From: a virus
DNA length: 30,029 nt
Virus record (IMG/VR): IMGVR_UViG_3300030294_000939
Location: 1 to 30,029 of that record
Direction: 5' to 3' (one strand)
A model generated the notes under the pieces. That model had not been told where the DNA came from. It saw only the letters and a list, made by a program, of their open reading frames with translations, and ran no database searches. This document shows positions 17,881-24,993 of the stretch, one piece after another (positions within the stretch are counted from its first letter, which is position 1; every line of letters begins with the position of its first letter). The position numbers and the translations under genes were made by a program.

Positions 17881-20766
17881 ATGAATACACGCTATGAAGT
17901 CAAAAAGGTTGTAAGCGATGAGAGTCGGCAAGAGAAAATAAAAGTTATGATTTGTCAGCTAAGATGGGATAATTATACTTTTAATAAAGTGGATGATTTA
18001 TTTTTTCTTGAATATAATGAAAAAATTAGATCTAATATTTTTAGATTGTTAAATATAGCTCAAAAGAAAAATGTAGATGTTATTGTTTTCCCAGAATTAT
18101 CTATACCTGAAAAATTAACAGAGTCTTTATATGAGTTCGCATCAATAAATCATATTTATATTATAGCTGGTACACATTATAAAAAAAATGATGAAAAATA
18201 TATATCAATTTGTCCGGTAATATCTCCAACTAAAATATATTACACTCAGAAAATCAATCCTTCTCCTTTTGAGACATCTTCTTTTCCGAATTGTGGTCTT
18301 CAAGGTGGTACTAGTTCTTTGGTTTTTCAGAATACAAAAATCGGAAATTTTGCTGTGGCAATATGCGCAGATTATATGGATGATCAATTAAAACAGGATT
18401 TAAATATTGATTTTTTAGATTTATTGTTTGTACCAGCTTTTCACCCCTCTTCAGAAATGTATTATTCGCGAATGCAAAATGATACTCAAAATTCAAGAGA
18501 TGGTTTATATATAATATACTCTAATTTCATTAAAGAAAATACGGCTGACGGTCATAGCTCATTATTTGGTATAATGGATCATAAATTGGAGCAACAATTT
18601 GTAGAGCATGGCTGTACAGATATGAATCCAACTAACAAAATATATCAAATGCCCGATGCATCTGAATATGTTATTTTAGAATTAAATTTACAAGATAAGA
18701 AACCTAAAATGGGCAGAAATTTATATTCTGAAAGAAATGTAAATGTTATTGAAGAAGATAATACCATTAATCAAGAGAAATATGACTTTATTTCAACCCT
18801 AGGTGTAAGTGACGATAAGTATAAATTTATTGAAAGACTTTTTGTATTACCTAATGAATATCAGGAAATAAAATTATCTTTGGATAATAAAAATGTGGTA
18901 TTGATACTTGGAGATCCTGGTATTGGTAAAACTTATACTGCTATCAATCTTTTATATGAGTATTTTAAAAAAGGCTATAATATTAGATGGTTTTATGGAT
19001 TGAGTAAAGAGGAAAGGGAAATTCAGAGAGATAATCTTATTAATTTTGAGCCACAGGATAATGAAATTGTTTATTTTGAAGATCCTTTTGGAAGAATTCA
19101 ATTTGAAAAGAAAGATGATCTTATCCAGATTTTTATGCCTCTTTTATGTAAAATAAAAGCTAGTAAATCGAAAATGATAATAACATCAAGAAGTGATGTA
19201 TTTGAAATATTTTCTAAGGAAACTTTAGATGAGCATGATTTGATTGGCTATTCTCAAGAAATGAATATTCGCAAACCGTCATACTCTAAAGATAAGTTGA
19301 AAATGATTGTTGATAAATGTTTAGAGTTCTATACTGATTGGTCTATGAATAAGTCTTTAAAGAATTTAATATATAAGGCTATAGATGACGAAAAGATATT
19401 GGCTCCTCTGGTTATTTATAATTTATTGAGAGAAAATTCTATACATCCAACAGAAATGTATTTACATGAAGTGATAGAGACACAAAGTAGCAATTTGGTT
19501 TTTACCTTTTCTAAGGACATATCAAAATTGTCAATACCGACAAAGATTTTTCTATATGAGGTCTTTTTAATCAGCAATATGCATATAAAAGAATACCAAA
19601 ATATTTTTGAACAAGTTCAAGTTAAATTACTAGCTAAAAATATCAAATTTGAATATTCATCATTATCCTCTGAAATAGATTCACAATTAGGATACAGAGT
19701 ACAACAAATTGGAATAAAGAGGCTAACATATAGATTCTCTCATCCAATTTTTGAAGAAGCCTTATCGAAATTATTAGGTTCGGATTCAACTTGTACTTTA
19801 ATATCAAAGGAAATATATCAAGAGATCTTTAATCTTGATCAGAAATTGGCATATAAAGTACTGATTAGATTAATTATAAAATATCCAGATAAGGCTTTAA
19901 TGCTTTATCATCATATAAAATTATCAACAGCTTTTGGAATGATTGATGAAGAAATTAAAATAGAGATGTGTAGTAAAATGCTTTCATCAAAAAATAAAAG
20001 TTTTGAAGATGAGGCTATAATTCTATTCCCTTTGAATAATTTGTTGATTTCATTGTATAGTGTTAATAATACGGGCAATTTATTGTTATATAAGTTGATG
20101 TTGCTAAAACGAAGACATTGGGAAATTGAAAATGCTAAGATAAAAATTGATTGGAAAAATATTTTTACCAAAGAAAGGATTAAATCTATCCAAGTTACTC
20201 GATTGTTAAATTGTTTAAAAGTAGCGTTGGATGTTGATGATACTGTAGTAAAAAAAATTGAAGATAATTTTTATAAAATTGATATTTTAAAGAAATTTAT
20301 TGTTTTACCATCAAAGAATGAAAGAGAAATATTTGATGAAATGCTAAAAGGTACATCTTTTGGTAATGTATATGAAGAGTTAAAATCCGCTGTTCCTATA
20401 ATTGAAGCAAAATATGGTAGAAAGGCATATATAAAAATATTGAAACAATATGTTGCTGTGAGAAAACGTATAAAAGGAAAAATAGTAATAGATGATGGAG
20501 CTTTATATGCATTAAATAGAAAAGCGAAATTGTATCCTGTAGGGATATTAAATATTAGCGGGCATTTTGAAAGTGGGGATATCGTAGAGTTTATAGGATT
20601 ACATGGAAATTTCTTTTTTGTTGGTATGACTGAACTTTCTTCTGCATTTTTAGATAAATTTAAAGGCTATAGAACACAAGAAATTAATGAACAAACATCT
20701 GATTTTCAATCAACAATAGTTTCTAGAGATATTTATCGTTATAAAAAAAGATATAAATTTGCGTAA
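17881..20766 (+). CDS. Nitrilase - nSTAND NTPase - PUA multidomain protein
   Basis: The ATG at 17881 (4 bp after the previous stop) is preferred over one at 17827 inside the previous gene; it gives 961 residues. Residues 20-300 match the carbon-nitrogen hydrolase (nitrilase) fold with its triad: Glu72 in FPELSIP, Lys124 in YTQKINPSPFE, Cys162 in AVAICADYM. Residues 335-480 form an nSTAND3-like NTPase: Walker A GDPGIGKT (344-351), Walker B IVYFEDPFG with Asp401, and sensor IITSRSD with Arg437. Residues 480-840 are helical, with no clear repeat by eye. Residues 865-945 resemble the PUA domain at the end of glutamate 5-kinase: KIVIDDGALYAL, PVGILNISGHFESGDIVEF, then a Gly-turn and VGM. STAND proteins oligomerise on sensing a target; here the nitrilase would be effector and PUA or helices the sensor (inference). 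Confidence 0.75.
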   Translation: MNTRYEVKKVVSDESRQEKIKVMICQLRWDNYTFNKVDDLFFLEYNEKIRSNIFRLLNIAQKKNVDVIVFPELSIPEKLTESLYEFASINHIYIIAGTHYKKNDEKYISICPVISPTKIYYTQKINPSPFETSSFPNCGLQGGTSSLVFQNTKIGNFAVAICADYMDDQLKQDLNIDFLDLLFVPAFHPSSEMYYSRMQNDTQNSRDGLYIIYSNFIKENTADGHSSLFGIMDHKLEQQFVEHGCTDMNPTNKIYQMPDASEYVILELNLQDKKPKMGRNLYSERNVNVIEEDNTINQEKYDFISTLGVSDDKYKFIERLFVLPNEYQEIKLSLDNKNVVLILGDPGIGKTYTAINLLYEYFKKGYNIRWFYGLSKEEREIQRDNLINFEPQDNEIVYFEDPFGRIQFEKKDDLIQIFMPLLCKIKASKSKMIITSRSDVFEIFSKETLDEHDLIGYSQEMNIRKPSYSKDKLKMIVDKCLEFYTDWSMNKSLKNLIYKAIDDEKILAPLVIYNLLRENSIHPTEMYLHEVIETQSSNLVFTFSKDISKLSIPTKIFLYEVFLISNMHIKEYQNIFEQVQVKLLAKNIKFEYSSLSSEIDSQLGYRVQQIGIKRLTYRFSHPIFEEALSKLLGSDSTCTLISKEIYQEIFNLDQKLAYKVLIRLIIKYPDKALMLYHHIKLSTAFGMIDEEIKIEMCSKMLSSKNKSFEDEAIILFPLNNLLISLYSVNNTGNLLLYKLMLLKRRHWEIENAKIKIDWKNIFTKERIKSIQVTRLLNCLKVALDVDDTVVKKIEDNFYKIDILKKFIVLPSKNEREIFDEMLKGTSFGNVYEELKSAVPIIEAKYGRKAYIKILKQYVAVRKRIKGKIVIDDGALYALNRKAKLYPVGILNISGHFESGDIVEFIGLHGNFFFVGMTELSSAFLDKFKGYRTQEINEQTSDFQSTIVSRDIYRYKKRYKFA

Positions 20767-20978
20767 GTTTTCGGCGAACCCCGTATTTCAAAATCCTTGA
20801 AGACTATCAAAAGTCTACAGATATTCTTCAAGGATTTTCATTATTTTTCAAAGATATATTCAAAAACTCCGTAAGCATTCGGCGAACCCCGTATTTCAAA
20901 ATCCTTGAAGACTATCAAAAGTCTACAGATATTCTTCAAGGATTTGTATTATTTTTCAAAGATATATTCAAAAACTCC
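20763..20978. repeat. Two tandem copies of a 108-bp repeat with nested hairpins
   Basis: Copy 1 is 20763-20870 and copy 2 is 20871-20978, differing at only a few bases (TTTTCGG against CATTCGG; GGATTTTCATT against GGATTTGTATT). A short third start (AACATTCGG) follows at 20982-20990. Copy 1 begins over the TAA stop of the nitrilase-STAND gene. Each copy holds an inverted repeat, AAATCCTTGAAG and CTTCAAGGATTT, at 20791-20802/20826-20837 and 20899-20910/20934-20945, with an inner AGACT/AGTCT pair. T-rich sequence follows each stem, so they may serve as tandem terminators between converging transcripts. Confidence 0.9.
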
Positions 20979-21122
20979 TAAAACATTCGGAGACAGTTAG
21001 GAGACTTTCAGAGAGATCCCTAATACTATTAATATTTTCTATTAAACCTGTCAGTATATCTGATCTTCCTAATTTTCATGGGATTATCACAGTTCTATTC
21101 AGATTTTTTAGGAAGAAGATCC
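20979..21122. other. Gene-free stretch between convergent units
   Basis: No gene is seen here. An 8-bp inverted repeat, CTTCCTAA at 21065-21072 and TTAGGAAG at 21108-21115, spans a 35-base loop and is not a typical terminator. Confidence 0.5.
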
Positions 21123-21545
21123 TTATATTTTACTTTCATTTTTCATAAAATAATCTAGCATAGTTTGTAATTCTTGCAACTTAGGCAATATATAGCTTCT
21201 ATTTTGAACATAAAAATTAGCAATATCTCCTAATTTATTTTTTGAAAATGTCGTTAATTTAAGTGATGTTTGCGGATAAGATGGCATGCCTGCACTTAAG
21301 AGTATGGATTCTAAAATTGTTGTGCTTAAATCTATAACTCTATGTAGTGGTAATTCTTCACTTTGTCTACTCCACTGTGTACCTGTATTTCGAAAAACTT
21401 TAGCAGATATTTCGTCACTGTTATATTGAGCTTCTCCAATTGACAATGATTCTACATCTGTGTTTGTTCCATTGAATCCATCATGGAGTTTATAGTCGTC
21501 TACTGCAACTATGGGCTTATGCGATAAATGAGTTGGTGTTGTCAT
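21123..21545 (-). CDS. Small protein downstream of Mrr, possibly DUF6530 family
   Basis: This 140-residue protein has a distinctive central block, WSRQSEELPLHRVIDLSTTI at about residues 58-77, preceded by 'HLSHKPIVAVDDYKLHDGF' and 'SLSIGEAQYNSDEISAKVFRNTG'. From memory this resembles DUF6530 proteins, whose role is unknown; the match is tentative. The C-terminal third is helical. The gene lies 45 bp after the Mrr gene and follows it in the same direction, ending toward the tandem repeats. The tight position suggests a restriction partner or regulator, but there is no catalytic motif. There is no signal peptide or membrane segment. Confidence 0.6.
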   Translation of the reverse strand: MTTPTHLSHKPIVAVDDYKLHDGFNGTNTDVESLSIGEAQYNSDEISAKVFRNTGTQWSRQSEELPLHRVIDLSTTILESILLSAGMPSYPQTSLKLTTFSKNKLGDIANFYVQNRSYILPKLQELQTMLDYFMKNESKI

Positions 21546-21590
21546 GAATTCTTATTTTAAATTGTGATTTAATTTCTTGATAATTATATT

Positions 21591-22508
21591 TTATTCTTCG
21601 TCAAAGAAGTCTTCATCAATTTCTTTCAGTTCATAAGCGTGTTGAGTTGTACAACCAATATTGTTGTCAACCATGAGTTGAGCAAGCATTTTACCGTCAA
21701 TAAGAACAATTTTGGTCTCATTCCTAGGAATATAGCTTTTTGCTTCATTCGTGTAGTCAGCTGTAGTAATAAATATGCCTTTTTTGGCACCTTGACCAGC
21801 TAATGCACCAACAAATTTCTGAATTTCTGGGCGTCCTACGACACTACCTGGAGCCCATCTTTTAGCCTGAATATAAATTATATCAAGTCCTAACTTGTCT
21901 TCCTTGATTGTTCCGTCTATGCCTTCATCTCCACTTTTCCCAATAGCTTTACCGGCATCTGTAATTGAACCTCCGTAGCCCATACTAACCAAAAGTTTAA
22001 CAACTAACCTTTCAAAAAATGCCGGTGATAGTTCCATAACTTTATTTAATAAGTCAGAGGCCAGAGACTTACGTATTTCTTGATATGCGTTGTCAAGTGT
22101 TTCTGCTGGAGTTTCATTATTAGATATGTCAATAGATTCGTCAGAAATATTGCCTGATTCCTCATGACTAGGATGTACAAACTCTAAAAATGAAGGAAAC
22201 TTCCTTAGATATTTGGCATCAATTCTATTTAATCCCTCTTTTAGTGTTTCTTGCCCGAGATCTGTAATAATAAATGTGGCTCTTTGGGGAGAGGATATGA
22301 GTCCCGCTTTCTTTAAATAGGATTTAGCCCAGCCAACTCTATTGTCAAATATTCCTTGGTTGCCACTAGTTAGAAGTTCTTTGCGCTCTTCATCGGTTAC
22401 ATTGAATTCCTCGGCTAATAGATCTGTTAGATCTCTTGCTTTATATTCTTTCCCATCTGCAAAAATTTTAAGCAATGGGAGCATTATTGATTGGTAGTCT
22501 GGTATCAT
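21591..22508 (-). CDS. mrr: Mrr-family type IV restriction endonuclease
   Basis: This 305-residue protein has the two-part Mrr architecture. Residues 1-95 form a winged-helix Mrr N-terminal domain (AKSYLKKAGLISSPQRATFIITDLG, near residue 61). Residues 155-285 are the PD-(D/E)xK catalytic domain: FFERLVVKLLVSMGYGG, GDEGIDGTI with Asp198, and YIQAKRWAP with Gln214 and Lys216. These are the core Mrr active-site residues. Mrr enzymes cut DNA containing methylated bases, so the phage or host lineage carrying it would restrict modified incoming DNA. It lies between two small unknown genes on the same strand. Codon use and composition are closer to the early operon than to the AT-rich cargo. All key motifs are intact. 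Confidence 0.92.
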   Translation of the reverse strand: MIPDYQSIMLPLLKIFADGKEYKARDLTDLLAEEFNVTDEERKELLTSGNQGIFDNRVGWAKSYLKKAGLISSPQRATFIITDLGQETLKEGLNRIDAKYLRKFPSFLEFVHPSHEESGNISDESIDISNNETPAETLDNAYQEIRKSLASDLLNKVMELSPAFFERLVVKLLVSMGYGGSITDAGKAIGKSGDEGIDGTIKEDKLGLDIIYIQAKRWAPGSVVGRPEIQKFVGALAGQGAKKGIFITTADYTNEAKSYIPRNETKIVLIDGKMLAQLMVDNNIGCTTQHAYELKEIDEDFFDEE

Positions 22509-22560
22509 ATTGAATTTTTTAAATGTATTATTGCTAAATTAGGTTTTAGCAAAATCATAA

Positions 22561-22872
22561 TTATTTTTTATTTGCTTTTTCTATATCATTAAGTGTTTTA
22601 TATATTTCATCTTCTTTGTAACGTCCAATACTTATATCATCTTCATTTATGACGTCATAAAAGTTACAAAGTTCATAGGCATCGTCTGCTACTTTTACGG
22701 GTTTAAGTTCTCTTGGAGAAGTTCCTACTAGGACTGTCCCCTTACGTTCAGGTTCTTCCGGTGCAATTTTTCCTTTTACCTTTTCTCCTTTGTACATTAC
22801 ATATACTGGATCTCCCTTTGCGTATTTTGGCATAACATCAAACTCAGTTTCTTCCATCATATTACTTCCCAT
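22561..22872 (-). CDS. Small acidic/basic protein upstream of Mrr
   Basis: This 103-residue protein is unrecognised. Residues 13-60 look beta-rich: YAKGDPVYVMYKGEKVKGKI followed by 'EPERKGTVLVGTSPRELKPV', which has the rhythm of a small SH3-like or Tudor-like barrel, although this is only a visual impression. The C-terminus is helical and charged. Methionines at residues 1, 5 and 6 all could start translation. The gene precedes Mrr by 52 bp in the same direction and follows a candidate -7 box at 22958-22965, so it may head the restriction unit. Confidence 0.55.
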   Translation of the reverse strand: MGSNMMEETEFDVMPKYAKGDPVYVMYKGEKVKGKIAPEEPERKGTVLVGTSPRELKPVKVADDAYELCNFYDVINEDDISIGRYKEDEIYKTLNDIEKANKK

Positions 22873-22957
22873 AATATTTATTTTAATTTTTTTTATTTTC
22901 GGGTTGATTCTTTTCTTAATATACGATCAGCCCCTCATTGACATTAAATAGTTGAGG

Positions 22958-22965
22958 CAAAGTAA
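22958..22965 (-). promoter_or_regulatory. Candidate -7 box for the Mrr unit
   Basis: On the minus strand TTACTTTG matches seven of eight bases of TAnnTTTG and lies about 85 bp before the 103-residue gene. No -33 TTTG stands at the usual distance. Confidence 0.3.
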
Positions 22966-23005
22966 CGAAATATTTTAGATAAATATTATATAATGCAAAT
23001 GTATT

Positions 23006-23098
23006 TTATTCTTGCTTGACAAATCTTACGACATATTTACTGCCACAAGCCTCAGCCTGTCGTTGAATTTCTTTCTGTTTGTCTAGCTTTTTCCTTTC
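23006..23098 (-). pseudogene. Remnant 3' end of a second VRR-NUC nuclease gene
   Basis: Read on the minus strand, these bases encode KLDKQKEIQRQAEACGSKYV followed by VRFVKQE and a TAA at 23006-23008. The intact VRR-NUC gene downstream in coordinates has SDEQKEFQRQIEACGSKYVV in its last third. The upstream frame hits a stop within about 10 bases, so no start or catalytic part remains. The two copies differ at many third positions and the remnant has a shorter end, so it is a diverged allele, not a recent duplicate. Confidence 0.8.
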
Positions 23099-23105
23099 GT
23101 TTTAT

Positions 23106-23145
23106 AAAAAAAGCAGGTACACATAAATTATATTTGTGACCTGCC
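23106..23145 (-). terminator. Intrinsic terminator of the lipoprotein gene
   Basis: On the minus strand GCAGGT pairs with ACCTGC (23139-23144 and 23113-23118), the stem continues with CAC/GTG-type pairs around a small bulge, and seven T residues follow (23106-23112). It lies 24 bp past the lipoprotein stop. Confidence 0.85.
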
Positions 23146-23168
23146 TATTTAATATTGTGCTAGAAAAA

Positions 23169-23558
23169 TTATGGCTCCAATATTCCTACTAGCGTAGTAC
23201 CAGCGAATTCTATGGTAGTATTATCATTTTTTTTGAGGTAATAAATTTGCTGAATCCATCTTGATGCTGCTTTTGAATTTGCAGCTTTGACGGTCAAATA
23301 TAATTTTACCTTTTCTGTATTGGGGTTAGCTGTAAATGTTTTTGATAAACCATTTTTACATTCGATGTTGTTATTTGCTATTTGCTCTCCTTTGCTATTG
23401 TATTCAAGTATAGTCATTGAAGCGGATATATCTGATAAATCATCCATTGAGTAAAGGAAAGTGTAGGTAGTAGGACTTACTGAATCATCTTTAGAGCAAG
23501 ATGTTAAACTTACGACAGATGCCATTATGAGCATCAAAAAAAAAGAAATTTTTTTCAT
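23169..23558 (-). CDS. Small surface lipoprotein (phage moron)
   Basis: This 129-residue protein begins with a textbook lipoprotein signal: KK, a hydrophobic core, and LTSC with Cys21 as the lipidated residue. The next residues, SKDDS, match the Lys plus acidic pair of the Bacteroidetes lipoprotein export signal, which predicts display on the outer face of the outer membrane. The mature part (about 108 residues) is beta-rich (TYTFLYSMDDLSDISASMTI) and has no recognised domain. It is bracketed by its own promoter and terminator and interrupts two VRR-NUC sequences, the classic make-up of a moron expressed by a lysogen. A role in superinfection exclusion or host surface change is inference. Confidence 0.75.
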   Translation of the reverse strand: MKKISFFLMLIMASVVSLTSCSKDDSVSPTTYTFLYSMDDLSDISASMTILEYNSKGEQIANNNIECKNGLSKTFTANPNTEKVKLYLTVKAANSKAASRWIQQIYYLKKNDNTTIEFAGTTLVGILEP

Positions 23559-23663
23559 TTTATGTAATATTTTATTTAGAAAATAGATAGTAAAGTTCTT
23601 TTAGTAATAGTCAAGCATGAGTATAAAATATAGAACTTTGCTATATCTTCATGAATTTTGTTG

Positions 23664-23694
23664 CAAAAATAATGTATTTGATATTATTTTACAA
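23664..23694 (-). promoter_or_regulatory. Promoter of the lipoprotein gene
   Basis: On the minus strand TATTTTTG (23671-23664) matches TAnnTTTG exactly, and a weak -33 TTGT lies about 20 bp upstream near 23691-23694. The start codon at 23558 would follow a leader of about 100 nt. Confidence 0.5.
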
Positions 23695-23760
23695 GGCATT
23701 AATAAATATTTTAATTCTATTTTTAATTAATTGTAACATAATTGTTTAATTACCATGAAG

Positions 23761-24219
23761 TTATACTAAGTATTTTTTTACAATTTTTATTGTTTGAGCA
23801 ACTGATCTAACAACAACATACTTACTTCCACAAGCCTCAATTTGCCGTTGAAATTCTTTCTGCTCATCGGATTGTTTCCCTTTGGCCGTTTTAAATTCAA
23901 GACAAAGAGAAGCATATCCATGTTTAGGGATAAGAAGAATTACATCAGCTACACCCGGAACAACGCCTTGGTATTTCATGTTGCGTGCTTCAATGATATT
24001 GCGTGAACCACCATTTGGAACAGCAAACAATAGTTTACTTGGAAGCTTTGGGAATAATATCCGAACTTGCTTAAAGAACTCTGATTGTATTTGAGCCTCT
24101 TCGTTACTATGCTTCTTTTTACCCTTATGTGAAGAATAGCAGTTTAAGCATACAGGCCCGTTCTCCGTTTTAATGAGAGAACGAGTCGTTTGGCCACAAG
24201 CCGTACATTTATTTGTCAT
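23761..24219 (-). CDS. VRR-NUC domain nuclease with N-terminal zinc ribbon
   Basis: This 152-residue protein has a four-cysteine zinc ribbon (Cys5, Cys8, Cys24, Cys27), then the VRR-NUC fold: EEAQIQSEFFKQV, PNGGSRNIIEARNMKYQGV, PGVADVILL with Asp92, and CLEFKTAKGKQSDEQKEFQ with Glu108 and Lys110. That is the full PD-(D/E)xK active site. Stand-alone phage VRR-NUC proteins are thought to act as Holliday junction resolvases or structure-specific nucleases in replication. It overlaps the ASCH gene by 11 bp. An extra zinc ribbon is common in Bacteroides phage members. A diverged fragment of the same family lies at 23006-23098. Confidence 0.9.
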   Translation of the reverse strand: MTNKCTACGQTTRSLIKTENGPVCLNCYSSHKGKKKHSNEEAQIQSEFFKQVRILFPKLPSKLLFAVPNGGSRNIIEARNMKYQGVVPGVADVILLIPKHGYASLCLEFKTAKGKQSDEQKEFQRQIEACGSKYVVVRSVAQTIKIVKKYLV

Positions 24220-24595
24220 AATTCCAAAGTCCTAGTTTACCTTTAATGTTAGTGATAGGTTCTTCAAATAAAATCGGGTTAGCCAATACCCAATTGTATG
24301 CGTCTTTCTCTGCCCATATAGAAGAATGACCCTTTACACAATTTACTATCTCAACACTTCCTATTATCTGTGAGCCGTTAGTGTATGATTGCAAGAAATC
24401 AACCCCTTTGCCTGATTCTTCAATAGCCTTATATTGTTCATCGTTAAGTATCATGTATGGTTTATTGGCCGGCTTCGCACTTGCATGAATTAATATCCGG
24501 CCACGAAATTTAGTTGCCCAAGTTCTATTCTCAATATCTTTTATCCCCGAGCATATCAAATATGCCCAGGGTTGCTTTACGGTAAGTACTTTCAT
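24209..24595 (-). CDS. ASCH domain protein
   Basis: This 128-residue protein begins KVLTVKQPWAYLICSGIKDIE followed by NRTWATKFRGRILIHAS, the signature start of ASCH domains, a beta-barrel related to PUA with a predicted RNA- or nucleotide-binding groove. GSVEIVNCVKGHSSIW is the later conserved strand. ASCH proteins may act as RNA-binding or base-processing proteins, such as the YqfB amidohydrolase. In this early operon it could act on phage or host nucleotides. It overlaps the VRR-NUC gene and lies 7 bp after the 30-residue membrane peptide. No catalytic residue was assigned. Confidence 0.88.
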   Translation of the reverse strand: MKVLTVKQPWAYLICSGIKDIENRTWATKFRGRILIHASAKPANKPYMILNDEQYKAIEESGKGVDFLQSYTNGSQIIGSVEIVNCVKGHSSIWAEKDAYNWVLANPILFEEPITNIKGKLGLWNYDK

Positions 24596-24602
24596 TTGTC
24601 TT

Positions 24603-24695
24603 TTATATTAGTAAGTAAGCCATCCCATATACAGCTATCGAAACAATGGCTACAAGGGATAAATAGGCGATTATTGTAAGTAAAATTTTATTCAT
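24603..24695 (-). CDS. 30-residue single-pass membrane peptide
   Basis: A short frame starts ATG at 24695, inside the end of the HNH gene (GATGAATAA), and stops TAA at 24603-24605, only 7 bp before the ASCH start. The 30 residues start MNKILLTIIAYLSLVAIVS and are hydrophobic throughout, one membrane helix. It fills the only gap between two operon genes and is tightly coupled to both, which makes it a credible small gene. There is no close family to cite. Confidence 0.5.
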   Translation of the reverse strand: MNKILLTIIAYLSLVAIVSIAVYGMAYLLI

Positions 24696-24993
24696 CGTAT
24701 AGTTTAAAATATCTGTTTGCGGCCATAGTGTCGAAAGACTGTACGCGTTTAATAAGTTTTGTTTGCCTCCTTCTAAAGCTTAAGTCATTGTCATATCTAT
24801 GATGGCATGTAGGACATAGGGGAGCGATGTTCTCCGGTTTTGTGTAATATTCCATATACAGACTTCTTGGAAGTAAATGTGCTCCTTCAATAGGTCCTGA
24901 CTTGCCACATATGGCGCATACATGCGGCAGATTCTTTCTTATGTTTGCAAGGGCAGTATCCCTTGCTTTTTGTTTTTTACTCTTTAAATTCAT
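24688..24993 (-). CDS. HNH endonuclease-like zinc protein
   Basis: This 101-residue protein carries an HNH-type treble clef: CAICG (Cys26, Cys29), GAHLLPRS with His39, and LCPTCHHRYD (Cys60, Cys63, His64/His65). The N-terminus is a Lys/Arg-rich helix likely to touch DNA. It overlaps the methylase gene stop by ATGA. Small phage HNH proteins are often tied to terminase or to nicking in replication; which applies here is unknown. Confidence 0.82.
   Translation of the reverse strand: MNLKSKKQKARDTALANIRKNLPHVCAICGKSGPIEGAHLLPRSLYMEYYTKPENIAPLCPTCHHRYDNDLSFRRRQTKLIKRVQSFDTMAANRYFKLYDE

Larger units (their letters stand above)
22873..23168. other. Intergenic mosaic zone between Mrr unit and lipoprotein moron
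   Basis: This stretch holds a candidate -7 box (22958-22965), a weak CCTCA/TGAGG inverted repeat near 22933-22957, the VRR-NUC remnant and the lipoprotein terminator. No other gene is seen. Confidence 0.7.

Noticed and set aside
20763-20978. Tandem repeat as a CRISPR array
   Set aside because: Only two long units, adjacent without unique spacers, and no cas genes nearby.
20763-20978. Tandem repeat as phage attL/attR
   Set aside because: The copies are adjacent, no integrase is present, and phage genes lie on both sides.
21065-21115. CTTCCTAA/TTAGGAAG inverted repeat as a terminator
   Set aside because: The loop of about 35 bases is too long and no T-run follows the stem on the minus strand.
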